64,000 nt of DNA from Candidatus Ozemibacter sibiricus (GTDB taxonomy: Bacteria; Muiribacteriota; Ozemobacteria; Ozemobacterales; Ozemobacteraceae): the NCBI GenBank assembly GCA_003327425.1, contig QOQW01000010.1, forward strand, positions 120,707 through 184,706. Reading direction: 5' to 3'. Of the stretch, positions 19,554-28,605 are shown in pieces (positions within the stretch are counted from its first letter, which is position 1; every line of letters begins with the position of its first letter). Both the position numbers and the translations under genes were made by a program. The notes beneath the pieces were generated by a model. That model searched no databases. It had not been told where the DNA came from and saw only the letters and a program-made list of their open reading frames with translations.

Positions 19554-20489
19554 ATGCGCGCGACCGCTCTCTCGAATGGCCCCCGCCTCCCCGGTTCTGC
19601 CGTCATGCTGGTCATGATCCTGCTGCTGACCGGCAGTCTGGGTTGGACAGCCAGCGCCGGCACCCCGTTCGCCGATGAACCGATCGCCCCCGCCGCCGCC
19701 CTGTCGACCACGGCCTCTTCCGGCAGCGCCGCGCCGGCCGAGGCGACCTCGGCCGGGCAGCGCATCCGCGTCGGTTCGTACAATATCGCCCACGCCCGCG
19801 GCAACAAGACCGGCGGCCTCAACGAGCTGGCCCGTCTGAAGAACCTGCGCGGCATCGCCGACCTGATCAAAGCACAGAAGCTCGACATCGTCGGGTTCCA
19901 GGAGATCTCGAGCCACGACCTGCGCGCCGCCTTCCGCGACCAGACGAAGTACCTGGCGCAGCGCACCGGCCTGACCCACCACGTCTATGCCGAAAACGTC
20001 GAAATCCTGGGCGGCCTGCTGGCGACCCAGGGCAATGCCGTGATTTCCCGCTTTCCCATCGTGTCGTGGGTCAACCATCCGCTCTACCGGTCCGATCCGA
20101 AACGGGAACCGCGCTCGTGCTTGGAGGTGCTGCTCGATCTGGGCCAGGGCCGCAAGCTGCGCTTGTTCGTGGTCCACCTCAGCACCGACGCCACCGAAAG
20201 CACCCGTCAGATCCAGGAGGTCTGGGGCCTGATCGAGAAAGCCACCGAACCGGTCATTCTGCTCGGCGATTTCAATTCGCGACCGGGCAGCGAGCGCATC
20301 AAATGGCTCAAGCAGCGCATGACCGACACCACCTCCCGGGTGTCCACCACCTACCTCGACAAACCCGGGGTGAAGATCGACTACCACTTCATCAAAGGCG
20401 ACATCACCGGCGGAACCGCGAGCGTCATGGGGTTCGCCGAGGGGTATTCCGACCACGGCTGCCTGATCAACGACTATCTGGTGAAATGA
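19554..20489 (+). CDS. Secreted endonuclease/exonuclease/phosphatase family protein
   Basis: Predicted 311 aa. A signal peptide (hydrophobic VMLVMILLLTGSLGW) and Ala/Thr-rich spacer precede a complete EEP domain from about residue 70: VGSYNIAHARG, DIVGFQEISSHD (metal-binding Glu), GNAVISRFPI, LFVVHLSTDA, ILLGDFNSRPGSE (DxN), IDYHFIKG and the terminal YSDHGCL. These enzymes cleave phosphodiesters (DNA, phospholipid or inositol phosphates); sphingomyelinase-like activity cannot be separated from nuclease activity by eye. GGAGG lies 8 nt before the ATG. Monocistronic. Confidence 0.88.
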   Translation: MRATALSNGPRLPGSAVMLVMILLLTGSLGWTASAGTPFADEPIAPAAALSTTASSGSAAPAEATSAGQRIRVGSYNIAHARGNKTGGLNELARLKNLRGIADLIKAQKLDIVGFQEISSHDLRAAFRDQTKYLAQRTGLTHHVYAENVEILGGLLATQGNAVISRFPIVSWVNHPLYRSDPKREPRSCLEVLLDLGQGRKLRLFVVHLSTDATESTRQIQEVWGLIEKATEPVILLGDFNSRPGSERIKWLKQRMTDTTSRVSTTYLDKPGVKIDYHFIKGDITGGTASVMGFAEGYSDHGCLINDYLVK

Positions 20490-20618
20490 CCGAGGCGGGC
20501 TGGTCCAGAGCCCCCCTCTAGGGAAGCGCCAGGCAGATTCACCGCCTCAGAGGCAGCCATGCTATCTATGGGAGCAAGCCCCTAATACAGATCAAAAGGG
20601 GACAGGAGCAGGATCATC

Positions 20619-21088
20619 ATGGACGAAGAACTCAAAACCCTGGCCGAGGCAGCCTTCTGGAATTTCGCCACCAGAAGCGTGAGCATCGCCTTCTGGGCGC
20701 TGTTCGGACCATTCGCCTATTTCTTCTTCGCGGTCGGCATCCTCAACGGGGTGGTTCTTCCGTTATTCCAGAAGACATGGCTTCCTCCGATGCCTCCCCT
20801 GTATCTCAACCTCATCACGGCGTTCGCCAACTTCATGATCTACGTCTTCGTCATCCAGGTCATCCTGTACGAAACCTACAATACCTCCAAGGATGCCGAG
20901 GGCCTCGTCGAAGGCACCAAGATCCAGGTGGTATTGTTCGCGATGGCCGATCTGTTCATCATCAATCAGGTCGGGCTGTCCCCGGAGATTCTGGCCGCCT
21001 CCTGTATTTCTGGCTGACTCTGGTGGCTTTCATCGGCCTCTTGCTGGGGTACAAAACCCTTTTTTCCAAACCCTTCGAGGTGCGGTGA
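20619..21088 (+). pseudogene. Small polytopic membrane protein with a frameshift
   Basis: The frame from the ATG at 20619 gives 132 aa with three membrane segments (SIAFWALFGPFAYFFFAVGI, FANFMIYVFVIQVILY and VVLFAMADLFIINQVG) and ends at 21017. The -1 frame then continues from about 21002 with a fourth clear membrane helix, LYFWLTLVAFIGLLLGY, and a basic end KTLFSKPFEVR, stopping at 21088. The two pieces together make a natural ~155-aa four-helix protein, so one base appears lost near 20990-21002 (mutation, assembly error or, less likely, programmed shift). AGGAG precedes the start. Family not recognised. Confidence 0.6.
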
Positions 21089-21301
21089 GGGAAAGACTGC
21101 CACGCCGCTGGTGATGTTTCCGGCATGGCGACCGCGGACCGCGCTCGCGAGATCGCCGTGAGGCAGCCTTCCACGCCAGCGACAGCCGTTGGAAGCCGCC
21201 GGAGACGGAGAGGCCAGTGCCCCTTGGCAGCGGGCGACCGACCACTGATACCGATCCCTCGCTGACCGGGCGGCGAGTGGAGCGGTGGGATCGCCGTGGG
21301 G

Positions 21302-21307
21302 TAGAAT
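21302..21307 (+). promoter_or_regulatory. Possible -10 box TAGAAT close to the nuclease start
   Basis: TAGAAT lies 7 nt before the ATG at 21315, in the context TAGAATGAAGGCG, very like the TATAATGAAGGCG of the gene at 24635. No convincing -35 is seen. If used, the mRNA would be nearly leaderless. Confidence 0.35.
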
Positions 21308-21314
21308 GAAGGCG

Positions 21315-22241
21315 ATGCCTGCTGCACCCAAGGCCGCTGCCACCGCCACGCCTCGTCCCCGTCCTTCCGCTGCTCGTTCCTCCTCGAGCCTAGGGAAGGG
21401 CAGGACCCCGCGCTCCTGGGCCCGCTGGTGGCTGCAGCTCCTTCTCGCCGTGGTGGCGGCGACCGTCATCTGGTGGATCTTCCGACCGGCGCCCGCGCCT
21501 CCCATCAGTCTCCGCGAGGAATTCGCCCGTCGCCAGACCCAGGCCGAGCGGAACCAGCTCTACGCCGGCGCCCCCCGCTGGACCGGGCCGGGCTCGGGTC
21601 CGGTCCTGCTCCGCAATCAGGCGTATGCGGTCGGGTATTCCGACGAGCGGGAGAACCCGCTCTGGGTCGGGTATCGACTCGACCGGATCACCGCTTCCCA
21701 GCATGGCAAGCGCCCGAGTCGCTTTGCGGTGGACCGCCGCACCCGCGCCCTCACCTCCCCCGACGAGTACACCCGCACCGGCTTCGACCGGGGCCATCTC
21801 GCTCCCAGTTTCAACATCGGCAGCCGATTCGGCCCCGACGCCCAGCTCGAGACCTTCCTGATGAGCAATATCGTCCCCCAGAAACCCAACCTCAACCGCA
21901 AGCTCTGGAAACGGCTCGAAGAGCTGGAATCCGAGTATGCCAACCGGTTCGAGCAGATCTGGGTGTTCACCGGACCGGTCTTCGACCATCGCCGGCAGCT
22001 CCTCGAGGGCGGGGTCGAAATCCCCGATTTCCTGTACAAGATTCTGGTCGACGAAGACGGTGACCGGATCCGAATGCTGCCCTTCCTCTTGCCGCAGGAA
22101 GTGCGCGGCAATGAACCCCTCAGCCAGTATCTGACCACGGTCGATGAGATCGAGCGCCAGACCGGCCTCGATTTCTTCTGGGCGCTCAGCGATCCCAACG
22201 AAGACCACCTGGAGGCGTTCCGGCCGACCCGCTTGTGGTGA
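21315..22241 (+). CDS. Membrane-anchored DNA/RNA non-specific endonuclease (NUC1 family)
   Basis: Predicted 308 aa. A basic Ala/Arg/Ser-rich start and one membrane helix (WWLQLLLAVVAATVIWWIF, about residues 38-57) anchor a periplasmic nuclease domain. The catalytic DRGH is seen in GFDRGHLAPSFNIGSRFG, followed by the metal-ligand Asn region MSNIVPQKPNLN-K-WKRLEE and IWVFTGPVFD, all hallmarks of the NucA/EndoG fold. It should degrade nucleic acid in the envelope or medium. An ATG 9 nt upstream (21306) overlaps the putative -10 box, so 21315 is preferred. Confidence 0.88.
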   Translation: MPAAPKAAATATPRPRPSAARSSSSLGKGRTPRSWARWWLQLLLAVVAATVIWWIFRPAPAPPISLREEFARRQTQAERNQLYAGAPRWTGPGSGPVLLRNQAYAVGYSDERENPLWVGYRLDRITASQHGKRPSRFAVDRRTRALTSPDEYTRTGFDRGHLAPSFNIGSRFGPDAQLETFLMSNIVPQKPNLNRKLWKRLEELESEYANRFEQIWVFTGPVFDHRRQLLEGGVEIPDFLYKILVDEDGDRIRMLPFLLPQEVRGNEPLSQYLTTVDEIERQTGLDFFWALSDPNEDHLEAFRPTRLW

Positions 22242-22284
22242 ACCATCGGCGCGGGGCGGCGGGCTGCGGTTCCGAGGTCACGAA

Positions 22285-22313
22285 TTGCGTCGGTCCAGGA
22301 GTTGGGCTAGAAT
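22285..22313 (+). promoter_or_regulatory. Sigma-70 promoter of the TerB-like operon
   Basis: TTGCGT (22285-22290), 17-nt spacer, TAGAAT (22308-22313), giving a leader of about 75 nt before the ATG at 22395. Confidence 0.6.
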
Positions 22314-22394
22314 GGAAGCACCAGGCCTGGTCGGCCGACCTGACGAAGGAGGCTGCCAGTCCGGGTGGTCAGTTCACCTCGAAGGGTGGTTCCG

Positions 22395-23147
22395 ATGGAT
22401 GCACGCGTCTGTCTGTTGAGCGATCTGGCCCGCTCCTACCTCGAGAAGCCGGCCGAGCGCCAGGCGCCCCGGGGATTCTGGTCGAGCCTGTCGACGTTGT
22501 TCGGGAAGGAGCGAGGGGACGTCGAAGCCCGCCCCTGCCCGTTCGACAATCCCTTCGAGAAGCAGCTCCTCGATGAAGGCTACATCCCGTTCTGCAAGAT
22601 CGGCGACATCCGGTTTCTGGTCAAGGAAGAAGGGCCCCACCGGTACCTGGCCATCATGGAGAACGGCCAGACCTGGGACCTGAGCGAATGGGGCTCGGGA
22701 ACGATCTTCCGGTCGCGGCTGGTGGCCGAGACGTATTTCATGGTCACCAAGGACGACTTCCGCATCGACGAGCAGGAGGCCGAAGTGCTGCGCGCCATCT
22801 TCGCCTTCTTCCAGGTGACCAGCGAAGAGATTGCGGCTGCCAAGGAACTCGTCTACTGGACGCTGGTCGAAAACACCATGGAGGACGGGGTCATCACCGA
22901 TGAAGAACAAGAGACCATGGCTCGCATCACCGCCGCCCTCGAGTTGAGCGACGAGGATCGCCTCGAACTGCACCGGCGGGCCATCGATCAGCGGTTCAAC
23001 GAACTCTTCTCCCGCCCCGCCGGGGCGCCGCCGCCGACCGAAGCCGACATCGCCACCATCTGCGAAATGGCCCGGCGGTTCGGCCTCGAAGAAGAATTCA
23101 TCGCCTTCAAGGCCGAAGGGGCTCGCGCCCGGCTGGCCCAGTCCTGA
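22395..23147 (+). CDS. TerB-like domain protein
   Basis: Predicted 250 aa, cytoplasmic. The second half contains a TerB-like helical signature, MEDGVITDEEQETMARITAA followed by LELSDEDRLELHRRAI, i.e. an acidic EF-hand-like 'DGxIxxEE' and an amphipathic helix. The N-terminal half (WDLSEWGSGTIFR, YFMVTKDDFRIDEQE) resembles no family I know. It is the first gene of a three-gene operon with an AlbA_2-domain protein (21-nt gap) and a DsrE-like protein. The ATG at 22395 fits the AAGGG Shine-Dalgarno; a start 10 codons earlier has none. Confidence 0.65.
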   Translation: MDARVCLLSDLARSYLEKPAERQAPRGFWSSLSTLFGKERGDVEARPCPFDNPFEKQLLDEGYIPFCKIGDIRFLVKEEGPHRYLAIMENGQTWDLSEWGSGTIFRSRLVAETYFMVTKDDFRIDEQEAEVLRAIFAFFQVTSEEIAAAKELVYWTLVENTMEDGVITDEEQETMARITAALELSDEDRLELHRRAIDQRFNELFSRPAGAPPPTEADIATICEMARRFGLEEEFIAFKAEGARARLAQS

Positions 23148-23168
23148 GCCGGTCGGGTTCCCTGCTCC

Positions 23169-24224
23169 ATGCGCAAACCCGAACTCGAACTGCGGGTGCT
23201 CGACATCCTCGAGCGGGTGGCCAAGGGACACCCCATCGAGGATGATACCGTCGAGCTGAAGGCCGAATGGCCCCAGCACCACTTGAAGGCGGCCCGCCGC
23301 ATCGCCGCCCATGCCAACGCCGCCCGCGGCGAACCGATCCTGTGGTTGATCGGGGTCGACGAGAAGCAGGGCGTCGTCGGCGCTGATAGCGAAGAGCTGT
23401 CGCGCTGGTACTACCAGGTGCGCGGCTGGTTCGACGAGCAGATGGCTCCCGACCTGGTCAGCCTGGCCGTGCCCTACCAGGGCGTGACCGTGGTCGCCCT
23501 GCTCTTCGAGACCGAGCGCGCCCCGTTCGTCATCCGCACCAGCGCCCTCGGCCCGATCACCCACGAGGTGCCGTGGCGGGAAGCCAACTCGACGCGCTCG
23601 GCCCGCCGCAGCGACCTGCTCAAGCTGCTGGTGCCCATCCAGAAGACGCCCAAGATCGACATCCTCGACGGCGAGCTTATCTTGTACAAGATGCCAGGGC
23701 GTGACACCCAGCCCGATCAGTACCAGTGGCAGCTGCTGGTCAAGCTCTACATCATCACCTGCAGCACGGAAACCGTGGTCATTCCGTTCCACACCTGCAA
23801 GGTCGCCTTCCGGACCGAGCACGCCCCCGACGAGGCCTACTTCGAGAAGATCGCCATCACCCCGCCCACCACCTTCCACGCCCGCGAATTGAAGGAGAAA
23901 GTGCGCTCGCTGACGGTCAGCAGCACCGACAGCGAGGTGCTGATCGACACCGCCGGGCTGGTCCACCTGCACGGCGAGATCTCGACCGCCGAGCCGCCCC
24001 GCGTGCACCGCGAGATCCGCATCAAGGCGATGCTGACCCCGCACCATTCCGAACGCCCCGCCGTCGTGCAGGCCGACTTCGTGCCGGTGCCCCGCCAGGA
24101 GGCGGACAGCCCCCGCCTGGTGGCGCGCTGGCAATGGAAGCCGCTGGGCGCCGGTTCGCCCACGCCGACGGCCGCCCCCGCCCCCCCGACCGCTCCCACC
24201 CCCACCCCCGAGGAGGACCTATGA
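23169..24224 (+). CDS. Schlafen-type AlbA_2 domain protein
   Basis: Predicted 351 aa. Residues about 20-130 match the AlbA_2 (Schlafen/divergent AAA-4 N-terminal) domain: DTVELKAEWP, ARRIAAHANAARGEPILWLI-GVDE and VTVVALLFETERAPFVIR. In other proteins this domain binds nucleic acids and is common in regulators and defence proteins. The C-terminal ~200 residues are beta-rich and of unknown fold, ending in a Pro/Thr tail. The stop overlaps the next start (ATGA at 24221-24224). No phage-defence neighbours are evident, so I do not call it a defence gene. Confidence 0.75.
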   Translation: MRKPELELRVLDILERVAKGHPIEDDTVELKAEWPQHHLKAARRIAAHANAARGEPILWLIGVDEKQGVVGADSEELSRWYYQVRGWFDEQMAPDLVSLAVPYQGVTVVALLFETERAPFVIRTSALGPITHEVPWREANSTRSARRSDLLKLLVPIQKTPKIDILDGELILYKMPGRDTQPDQYQWQLLVKLYIITCSTETVVIPFHTCKVAFRTEHAPDEAYFEKIAITPPTTFHARELKEKVRSLTVSSTDSEVLIDTAGLVHLHGEISTAEPPRVHREIRIKAMLTPHHSERPAVVQADFVPVPRQEADSPRLVARWQWKPLGAGSPTPTAAPAPPTAPTPTPEEDL

Positions 24225-24568
24225 CCAAGGTATTGTTCTACGTCTACGAAGAGGCCGACATGTGCCTGCAACATGTCTTCCTCTACCTGAAGGAACTCAA
24301 CCGCCAGAAGATCGAGGCGCGGATGATTCTCGAAGGGAAAGCGGCGGGCCTGCTGGCCACCCTCGCCGGTCGCCCGCGCAGCCTCGAGAAGCATCTGTTC
24401 GAGGCCCGCGACAAAGGCTGGATTCTCGGGGTCTGCAAGGCCTGCGCCGTCGTCATGAAGGCGGTCGAGGCCACCCAGAAGGAGTTCATCCCCCTCCTCG
24501 ACGAGATGGACGGCCATGCCCCCCTGGCCCGCTTCGTCGCCGAGGGCTGGACGATCATCAAATTCTGA
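24221..24568 (+). CDS. DsrE-like small cytoplasmic protein
   Basis: Predicted 115 aa. The pattern KVLFYVYEEADMCLQHVFLYL, IEARMILEGKAAGLL, a Cys in GVCKACAVVMKAV and the ending FVAEGWTIIKF resembles the DsrE/TusD-like alpha/beta fold. The two cysteines in C-K-A-C could be redox-active. The start overlaps the AlbA_2 gene stop by 4 bp, with GGAGG 4-5 nt before it, so the pair is translationally coupled. Confidence 0.7.
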   Translation: MTKVLFYVYEEADMCLQHVFLYLKELNRQKIEARMILEGKAAGLLATLAGRPRSLEKHLFEARDKGWILGVCKACAVVMKAVEATQKEFIPLLDEMDGHAPLARFVAEGWTIIKF

Positions 24569-24596
24569 CCTGACTTTCGTCGGCTTCAGAAGCCGA

Positions 24597-24625
24597 TTGA
24601 CGACTGGCGACGCCGTTCTTATAAT
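24597..24625 (+). promoter_or_regulatory. Near-consensus sigma-70 promoter
   Basis: TTGACG (24597-24602), 17-nt spacer, TATAAT (24620-24625): the best promoter in the window. The lipoprotein ATG is only 9 nt downstream, so the predicted transcript begins about 3 nt before the start codon. Confidence 0.75.
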
Positions 24626-24634
24626 GAAGGCGTC

Positions 24635-25798
24635 ATGCGCCTGCGCCGCCATCTTCTGCTCGGCATCGCTCTTCTTGCGGCCCTCGCCCTGGTGGGCTGC
24701 GGGGGCGGTTCGTCGAGCAACCCGCTGACGCCGGTCGCTTCGCCGCGCATCGTCTCGATCTCGCCCCAGACGGGAGGGCCCGGCACCGCCGTCACCATCC
24801 AGGGCAGCGGCTTCGGCAATCTCCAGGGGCTCAGCACCGTCAGCTACGCCGGCATCACCGTCCAGCCGACCTCGTGGTCCGAGAACGTCATCGTGGTGCT
24901 GATTCCCGCCGGGGTCTCCACCAATGGCACGTTCGTGGTCACCGTCGGTGGCTTCCCTTCCAATCCCAGCGCCCTGTTCACCCTGGCCGGCCCCGTTCTG
25001 GCGGGGGTTTCGCCGGTCAGCGGCGGCCCCGGCACCCTGGTCACCCTCACCGGCTCAGGGTTCGGCGCCACGCAGGGGGTCTCCTACGTGGCGTTCAACT
25101 CGCAGCCGGCCACCGTTCAGAGCTGGAGCGACACCCTGATCACCTGCCTGGTCCCCAATCCCGGCAACTTCCAGAGCGGCGCCGTCTCGGTCGTCGTCTG
25201 GGTCGACGGCTCCCGCGCCTCCAATCCCCAGACCTTCCAGGTGACCGTCCCCCAGATCCGGCAGATCACGCCGGCCACCGACAATCTCGGCGCTCAGATC
25301 ACCATCTCGGGCGAAGGGTTCGGCCAGGCCGGAGCGGTCAACAGCTACGTCACCATCGGCGGGCAGGTCCTGGTCACCCCCCTCTTCTGGAGCGACTCCG
25401 CGATCTCGGTCCGCCTGCCGGCCAGTGGCCTATCTGCCGGCACGGTCAACGTGACCGTCACGGTCAACGGCCGCGCCTCCTCGCCCTATTATTTCATCGT
25501 GGCAGCGCCGAGTTTCAGCAGCGTGGCCCTCCCAATCATCACCCCCGGTCAACCCGTCACCCTCAGCGGCCAGCACTTCGGCACCCCCCAGGAAGTCGAC
25601 GCCACCCTCATGCTGCGAGAATTGGACTCCACTTCCTCGAATGTGATCACCATTCCTTCATTCACGCGCAGCGATACTGCCATTACCTTCACCTGCCCCA
25701 CCGGCACCGGCAGCCTCCTGGGCACCCGCCGCTGGGAGGTCCTGCTGACCGTCGGCGGCATCCCCAGCCAGAACAACCCGATCCTGATCGTCGACTGA
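24635..25798 (+). CDS. IPT/TIG-repeat lipoprotein
   Basis: Predicted 387 aa. Lipoprotein signal peptide with lipobox LVGC (Cys at about 21) followed by Gly/Ser. Four IPT/TIG immunoglobulin-like repeats follow, each opening with a variant of 'P-x-I-x-x-I-x-P-x-x-x-x-P-G-x-x-V-T-I-x-G-x-G-F-G' (ISPQTGGPGTAVTIQGSGFG, VSPVSGGPGTLVTLTGSGFG, ITPATDNLGAQITISGEGFG and a divergent last copy). It is likely cell-surface exposed and used for adhesion or assembly. The ATG sits 9 nt after the -10 box, predicting a leaderless mRNA. Confidence 0.88.
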   Translation: MRLRRHLLLGIALLAALALVGCGGGSSSNPLTPVASPRIVSISPQTGGPGTAVTIQGSGFGNLQGLSTVSYAGITVQPTSWSENVIVVLIPAGVSTNGTFVVTVGGFPSNPSALFTLAGPVLAGVSPVSGGPGTLVTLTGSGFGATQGVSYVAFNSQPATVQSWSDTLITCLVPNPGNFQSGAVSVVVWVDGSRASNPQTFQVTVPQIRQITPATDNLGAQITISGEGFGQAGAVNSYVTIGGQVLVTPLFWSDSAISVRLPASGLSAGTVNVTVTVNGRASSPYYFIVAAPSFSSVALPIITPGQPVTLSGQHFGTPQEVDATLMLRELDSTSSNVITIPSFTRSDTAITFTCPTGTGSLLGTRRWEVLLTVGGIPSQNNPILIVD

Positions 25799-25926
25799 CC
25801 AGACCGTTTCTCCTAGCGGCTCACCGCCCTGGGAGGCCCTTTCATCGAGCGGCGGGCGAAAGCGGGCCAGAACCCGCAACCGACCGCGCCGGCGCCAAGG
25901 CCGTTTGAACCGAATCGGCAAGCCCA

Positions 25927-25955
25927 TCGACCAACCAGGGTTTTTCGGGTACAAT
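25927..25955 (+). promoter_or_regulatory. Sigma-70 promoter
   Basis: TCGACC (25927-25932), 17-nt spacer, TACAAT (25950-25955), about 37 nt upstream of the anchored-protein start. Confidence 0.5.
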
Positions 25956-25998
25956 TATCAGGGGAAGGGCACCGATCGACACCTGAACAGGGGGACGC

Positions 25999-26613
25999 AT
26001 GGGTTCCCTGCTGGTCGTAGCAGCCGTTTTTGTCGCGCTTCTGGTCGCAGTCGGGTATTTCTGGTACCGACAGCAACGCCAGGAGGGATTCGGTGTCCCT
26101 GATCGACGCCCTCGGCAGGTTTCTTCTCCCGAAGAGGCCCTGGCGACCATCATCGAGGCCCGGCGCGGCACCCCCAACCGAGCGGCCGGAGAGCGCGGGC
26201 CCGGCCCTGGCGCCGCTCTCGGAGCCTTGATCGATCAGGTCCGGGTGATGAATCAGCTCATGGGCAAAGGGGGAAGCACCCCCACCTTCGGCCCCGCCGA
26301 TCTGTCCGAGGTCAAGGCGGCCTTCGCCCGCTTCCGGAGCGAGGCGAGCGAGGCGGCCGCCCAGGCCTGCTTCCAGCTCATGCGCCGACACTACATCCTC
26401 GACACCGAGATGGCCCGCCAGGAGGCCTATTTCCTCGAGTACGCCAGCGAGGTGCTGCGGCAGGTCCGGGAGTGCCCGGCCGTGCTCGAGGCCCCGATGG
26501 CCATGTACATCAAATACCTCGCCGTCGATCTCGGCGACAGCGGATCGCCAGCCCTGGGGCGCCTTGGCGCCGATCTGACCGCAGCCATCCAGGCGGCCGG
26601 GCACTCGCTCTGA
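25999..26613 (+). CDS. Membrane-anchored helical protein of unknown function
   Basis: Predicted 204 aa. One N-terminal membrane helix (LLVVAAVFVALLVAVGYFWY, residues 4-23) is followed by a short charged linker, a Pro/Gly-rich segment and a mostly helical C-terminal domain (FARFRSEASEAAAQACFQLM). No family recognised. GGGGGA lies just before the ATG. It is convergent with the PilX-like gene at 26794. Confidence 0.65.
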   Translation: MGSLLVVAAVFVALLVAVGYFWYRQQRQEGFGVPDRRPRQVSSPEEALATIIEARRGTPNRAAGERGPGPGAALGALIDQVRVMNQLMGKGGSTPTFGPADLSEVKAAFARFRSEASEAAAQACFQLMRRHYILDTEMARQEAYFLEYASEVLRQVRECPAVLEAPMAMYIKYLAVDLGDSGSPALGRLGADLTAAIQAAGHSL

Positions 26614-26793
26614 CCGGCGGCCACAGGCCTGGCGGCGGCTCAATCAACCCTGCCCTGCCGCACGTGCCCCACCCCCCGCGCGCGGGAGCCGGAACGCCCC
26701 TGGCGCCATGGTGGAGACGGCCGCTCGCCCGACGACCCCGCCCCGCGCGGGAGCAGGCGTTGTGGCGAGAGATGAGACGGCCCGGCCGGGAAT

Positions 26794-28536
26794 TCAGAGG
26801 ACCGGCTCGACCTCGCGCCAGCTCACGATCTCTTTCTTGATCGACAGATCGTATTTGTCGGTGTAGCGGACCTCGCGGTCGACCGTGTAGTCGTAGCTCG
26901 ACTGCGACAGGATCTCCTGCCAGTTGTAGTATTTGATGGTCATGTCGTTGGGCATTCGGCGCCGATCGAAGTAATCGGTGGCGAAATTGCCGATGATCTC
27001 CATGTTGATCAGTTTTTTCAACTTGGAATCGGTGTCGAGTTCGAGGCCGCCTTCAGCGTAGAAGCAGCCCTCCAGGCGGGGGGAGATGTTGCGGAACGGG
27101 TGGGTGATGCCCAGCCGCGACCAGTCGCTGTCGTGGTGGGGCTTGTAGATGATCCGGCCGGTGGTCGGATTCTCGACGGAGTGATCGAACCGTTTGTCGC
27201 GCAGAGCGATGATGCCCAGCGAGGACTGGCCACCCCCGTCATCGGGCAGCGTCAGGATGTCGCCGCCGATGTAGACATTGCCCTCGACGACGAGCAGCCC
27301 CTTTCCTTTCACCCACCCTTCGATCAGAACGTCGCCTTTGATGAAGGTGAGCCCGTTGATTTCGACGGCGTGGGAGGTATCGTGGGCTTTGGTCGGGTTG
27401 CCGAAGATGCGGTGGTATTTGTTGGGCACATTGCGCCAGTCGCCCCACCCATAGAGCGGGATGACATTATTGTAGGTGACGCTGTCCTTGCCATAGGCTT
27501 CGGTGAAGGTGACGTTGGTCACATACTTGCCATGAGCTGGGAATTTCTCGGGATCGACCAGACGGTTGGCGAGGCGGCGATAGACATCGGCCGGGTACAG
27601 ATTGATTTCTTTGTTGTCGTAATTCTCGACCTTTCGGGTTTCCCGATGGTAGGGCTCGTTGCTCACCTTGCTCCACCATGGCCAGTGGAAGAGCCCCATC
27701 CATTTGTAGTACTGGCGGGTCACGGGGTCGTTGACGTATTCGATGCGATCGGTGTTGGCAAAGTTGGCCCCGCCGTTCCAGCCCGTCCAGCCGATGCCCA
27801 TGTCGAGCCAGGGGTGCTCGAGTTCCTTGCGCAGGCCGGTCAACATCAGCCATTTGGGCAAGTCGACCCGGGCGCCGTCCCGCATGAAGACCTTGCCGTT
27901 CTTGACGGTGAACCCCCACGGATCCCAGAAGTCGAAGGGCAGGATGCGGAAGCTGTCTTGATGGGTTTTGTTCAGGTAGAGTCCGTGGTTGGGGGCGACC
28001 ATGCCGACCGAGTTGCCAGGGAACGGTGCCTGCACGCGGAGGGCCTTCAGCACCTTCTTCACTTCGACCTGCCGTTTGGTGTTGTGGAAGGTGCCCCGCG
28101 AGTTGATGATCAGATACCCTTCGCGCGCCACATCGGGCGGCAGGCCGGCATCGATCAGCGCCTGCGTGGCGGCCGGATTGCGCCGCCAGGTGATCTGGGC
28201 CCGCGCCTTGCCGCCAGGGATGAGCGCCGGCACCTGGCTGACCTTGCCCTCGAGCCGGGACAGATCGATCTCGATCGTGCCTTCATCGTTTTTGGTGATC
28301 ATCTTGTAGACCGGATGCTTGGGATCGTTCATCTGGGTTTTGAGGGTGAACAGGCTCTCTTCGACCCCAGCCTCGGCCAGGAGCAGGGCGCAGACGCTAT
28401 CGACGTAGTTCTCGGTGAGATGGACCTCGCCCCGCATGAAGAAGATCATCCCGTAGACGATGATGCTGATCAGGATGATCATGCTCAGAATGAAAAACAA
28501 AGCCAGACCCGTTCGGGGGCGATGCAGACGGTTCAT
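26794..28536 (-). CDS. PilX-like pilus-associated protein with beta-rich C-terminal region
   Basis: Predicted 580 aa. The N-terminus (about 10-60) is a single hydrophobic helix followed by the amphipathic stretch TENYVDSVCALLLAEAGVEE, the layout of PilX/GspK-type minor pilus proteins, but without a strict prepilin peptidase site. The C-terminal half has repeated short beta motifs (NGLTFIKGDVLIEGWVKGKG, LLVVEGNVYIGGDILTL) resembling bactofilin-like or beta-helix strands. GGAGG lies 8 nt before the ATG. It stands alone on its own promoter and shares this layout with the larger gene at 49360, so the two are probably functional paralogues. Confidence 0.65.
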   Translation of the reverse strand: MNRLHRPRTGLALFFILSMIILISIIVYGMIFFMRGEVHLTENYVDSVCALLLAEAGVEESLFTLKTQMNDPKHPVYKMITKNDEGTIEIDLSRLEGKVSQVPALIPGGKARAQITWRRNPAATQALIDAGLPPDVAREGYLIINSRGTFHNTKRQVEVKKVLKALRVQAPFPGNSVGMVAPNHGLYLNKTHQDSFRILPFDFWDPWGFTVKNGKVFMRDGARVDLPKWLMLTGLRKELEHPWLDMGIGWTGWNGGANFANTDRIEYVNDPVTRQYYKWMGLFHWPWWSKVSNEPYHRETRKVENYDNKEINLYPADVYRRLANRLVDPEKFPAHGKYVTNVTFTEAYGKDSVTYNNVIPLYGWGDWRNVPNKYHRIFGNPTKAHDTSHAVEINGLTFIKGDVLIEGWVKGKGLLVVEGNVYIGGDILTLPDDGGGQSSLGIIALRDKRFDHSVENPTTGRIIYKPHHDSDWSRLGITHPFRNISPRLEGCFYAEGGLELDTDSKLKKLINMEIIGNFATDYFDRRRMPNDMTIKYYNWQEILSQSSYDYTVDREVRYTDKYDLSIKKEIVSWREVEPVL

Positions 28537-28575
28537 ATGCCATTCCTCCGGGAGGGATGCTCCCTTGTACTTATC

Positions 28576-28605
28576 ATTGTATCAACCGGCGAGGGGGGGG
28601 CGCAA
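28576..28605 (-). promoter_or_regulatory. Sigma-70 promoter of the PilX-like gene
   Basis: Minus strand TTGCGC (28600-28605), 18-nt spacer, TACAAT (28576-28581), leader about 34 nt. Confidence 0.55.

Noticed and set aside
22395..24568. Calling the AlbA_2/TerB operon a phage-defence island
   Set aside because: No nuclease, helicase or known defence partner adjoins it; the domains alone are insufficient.
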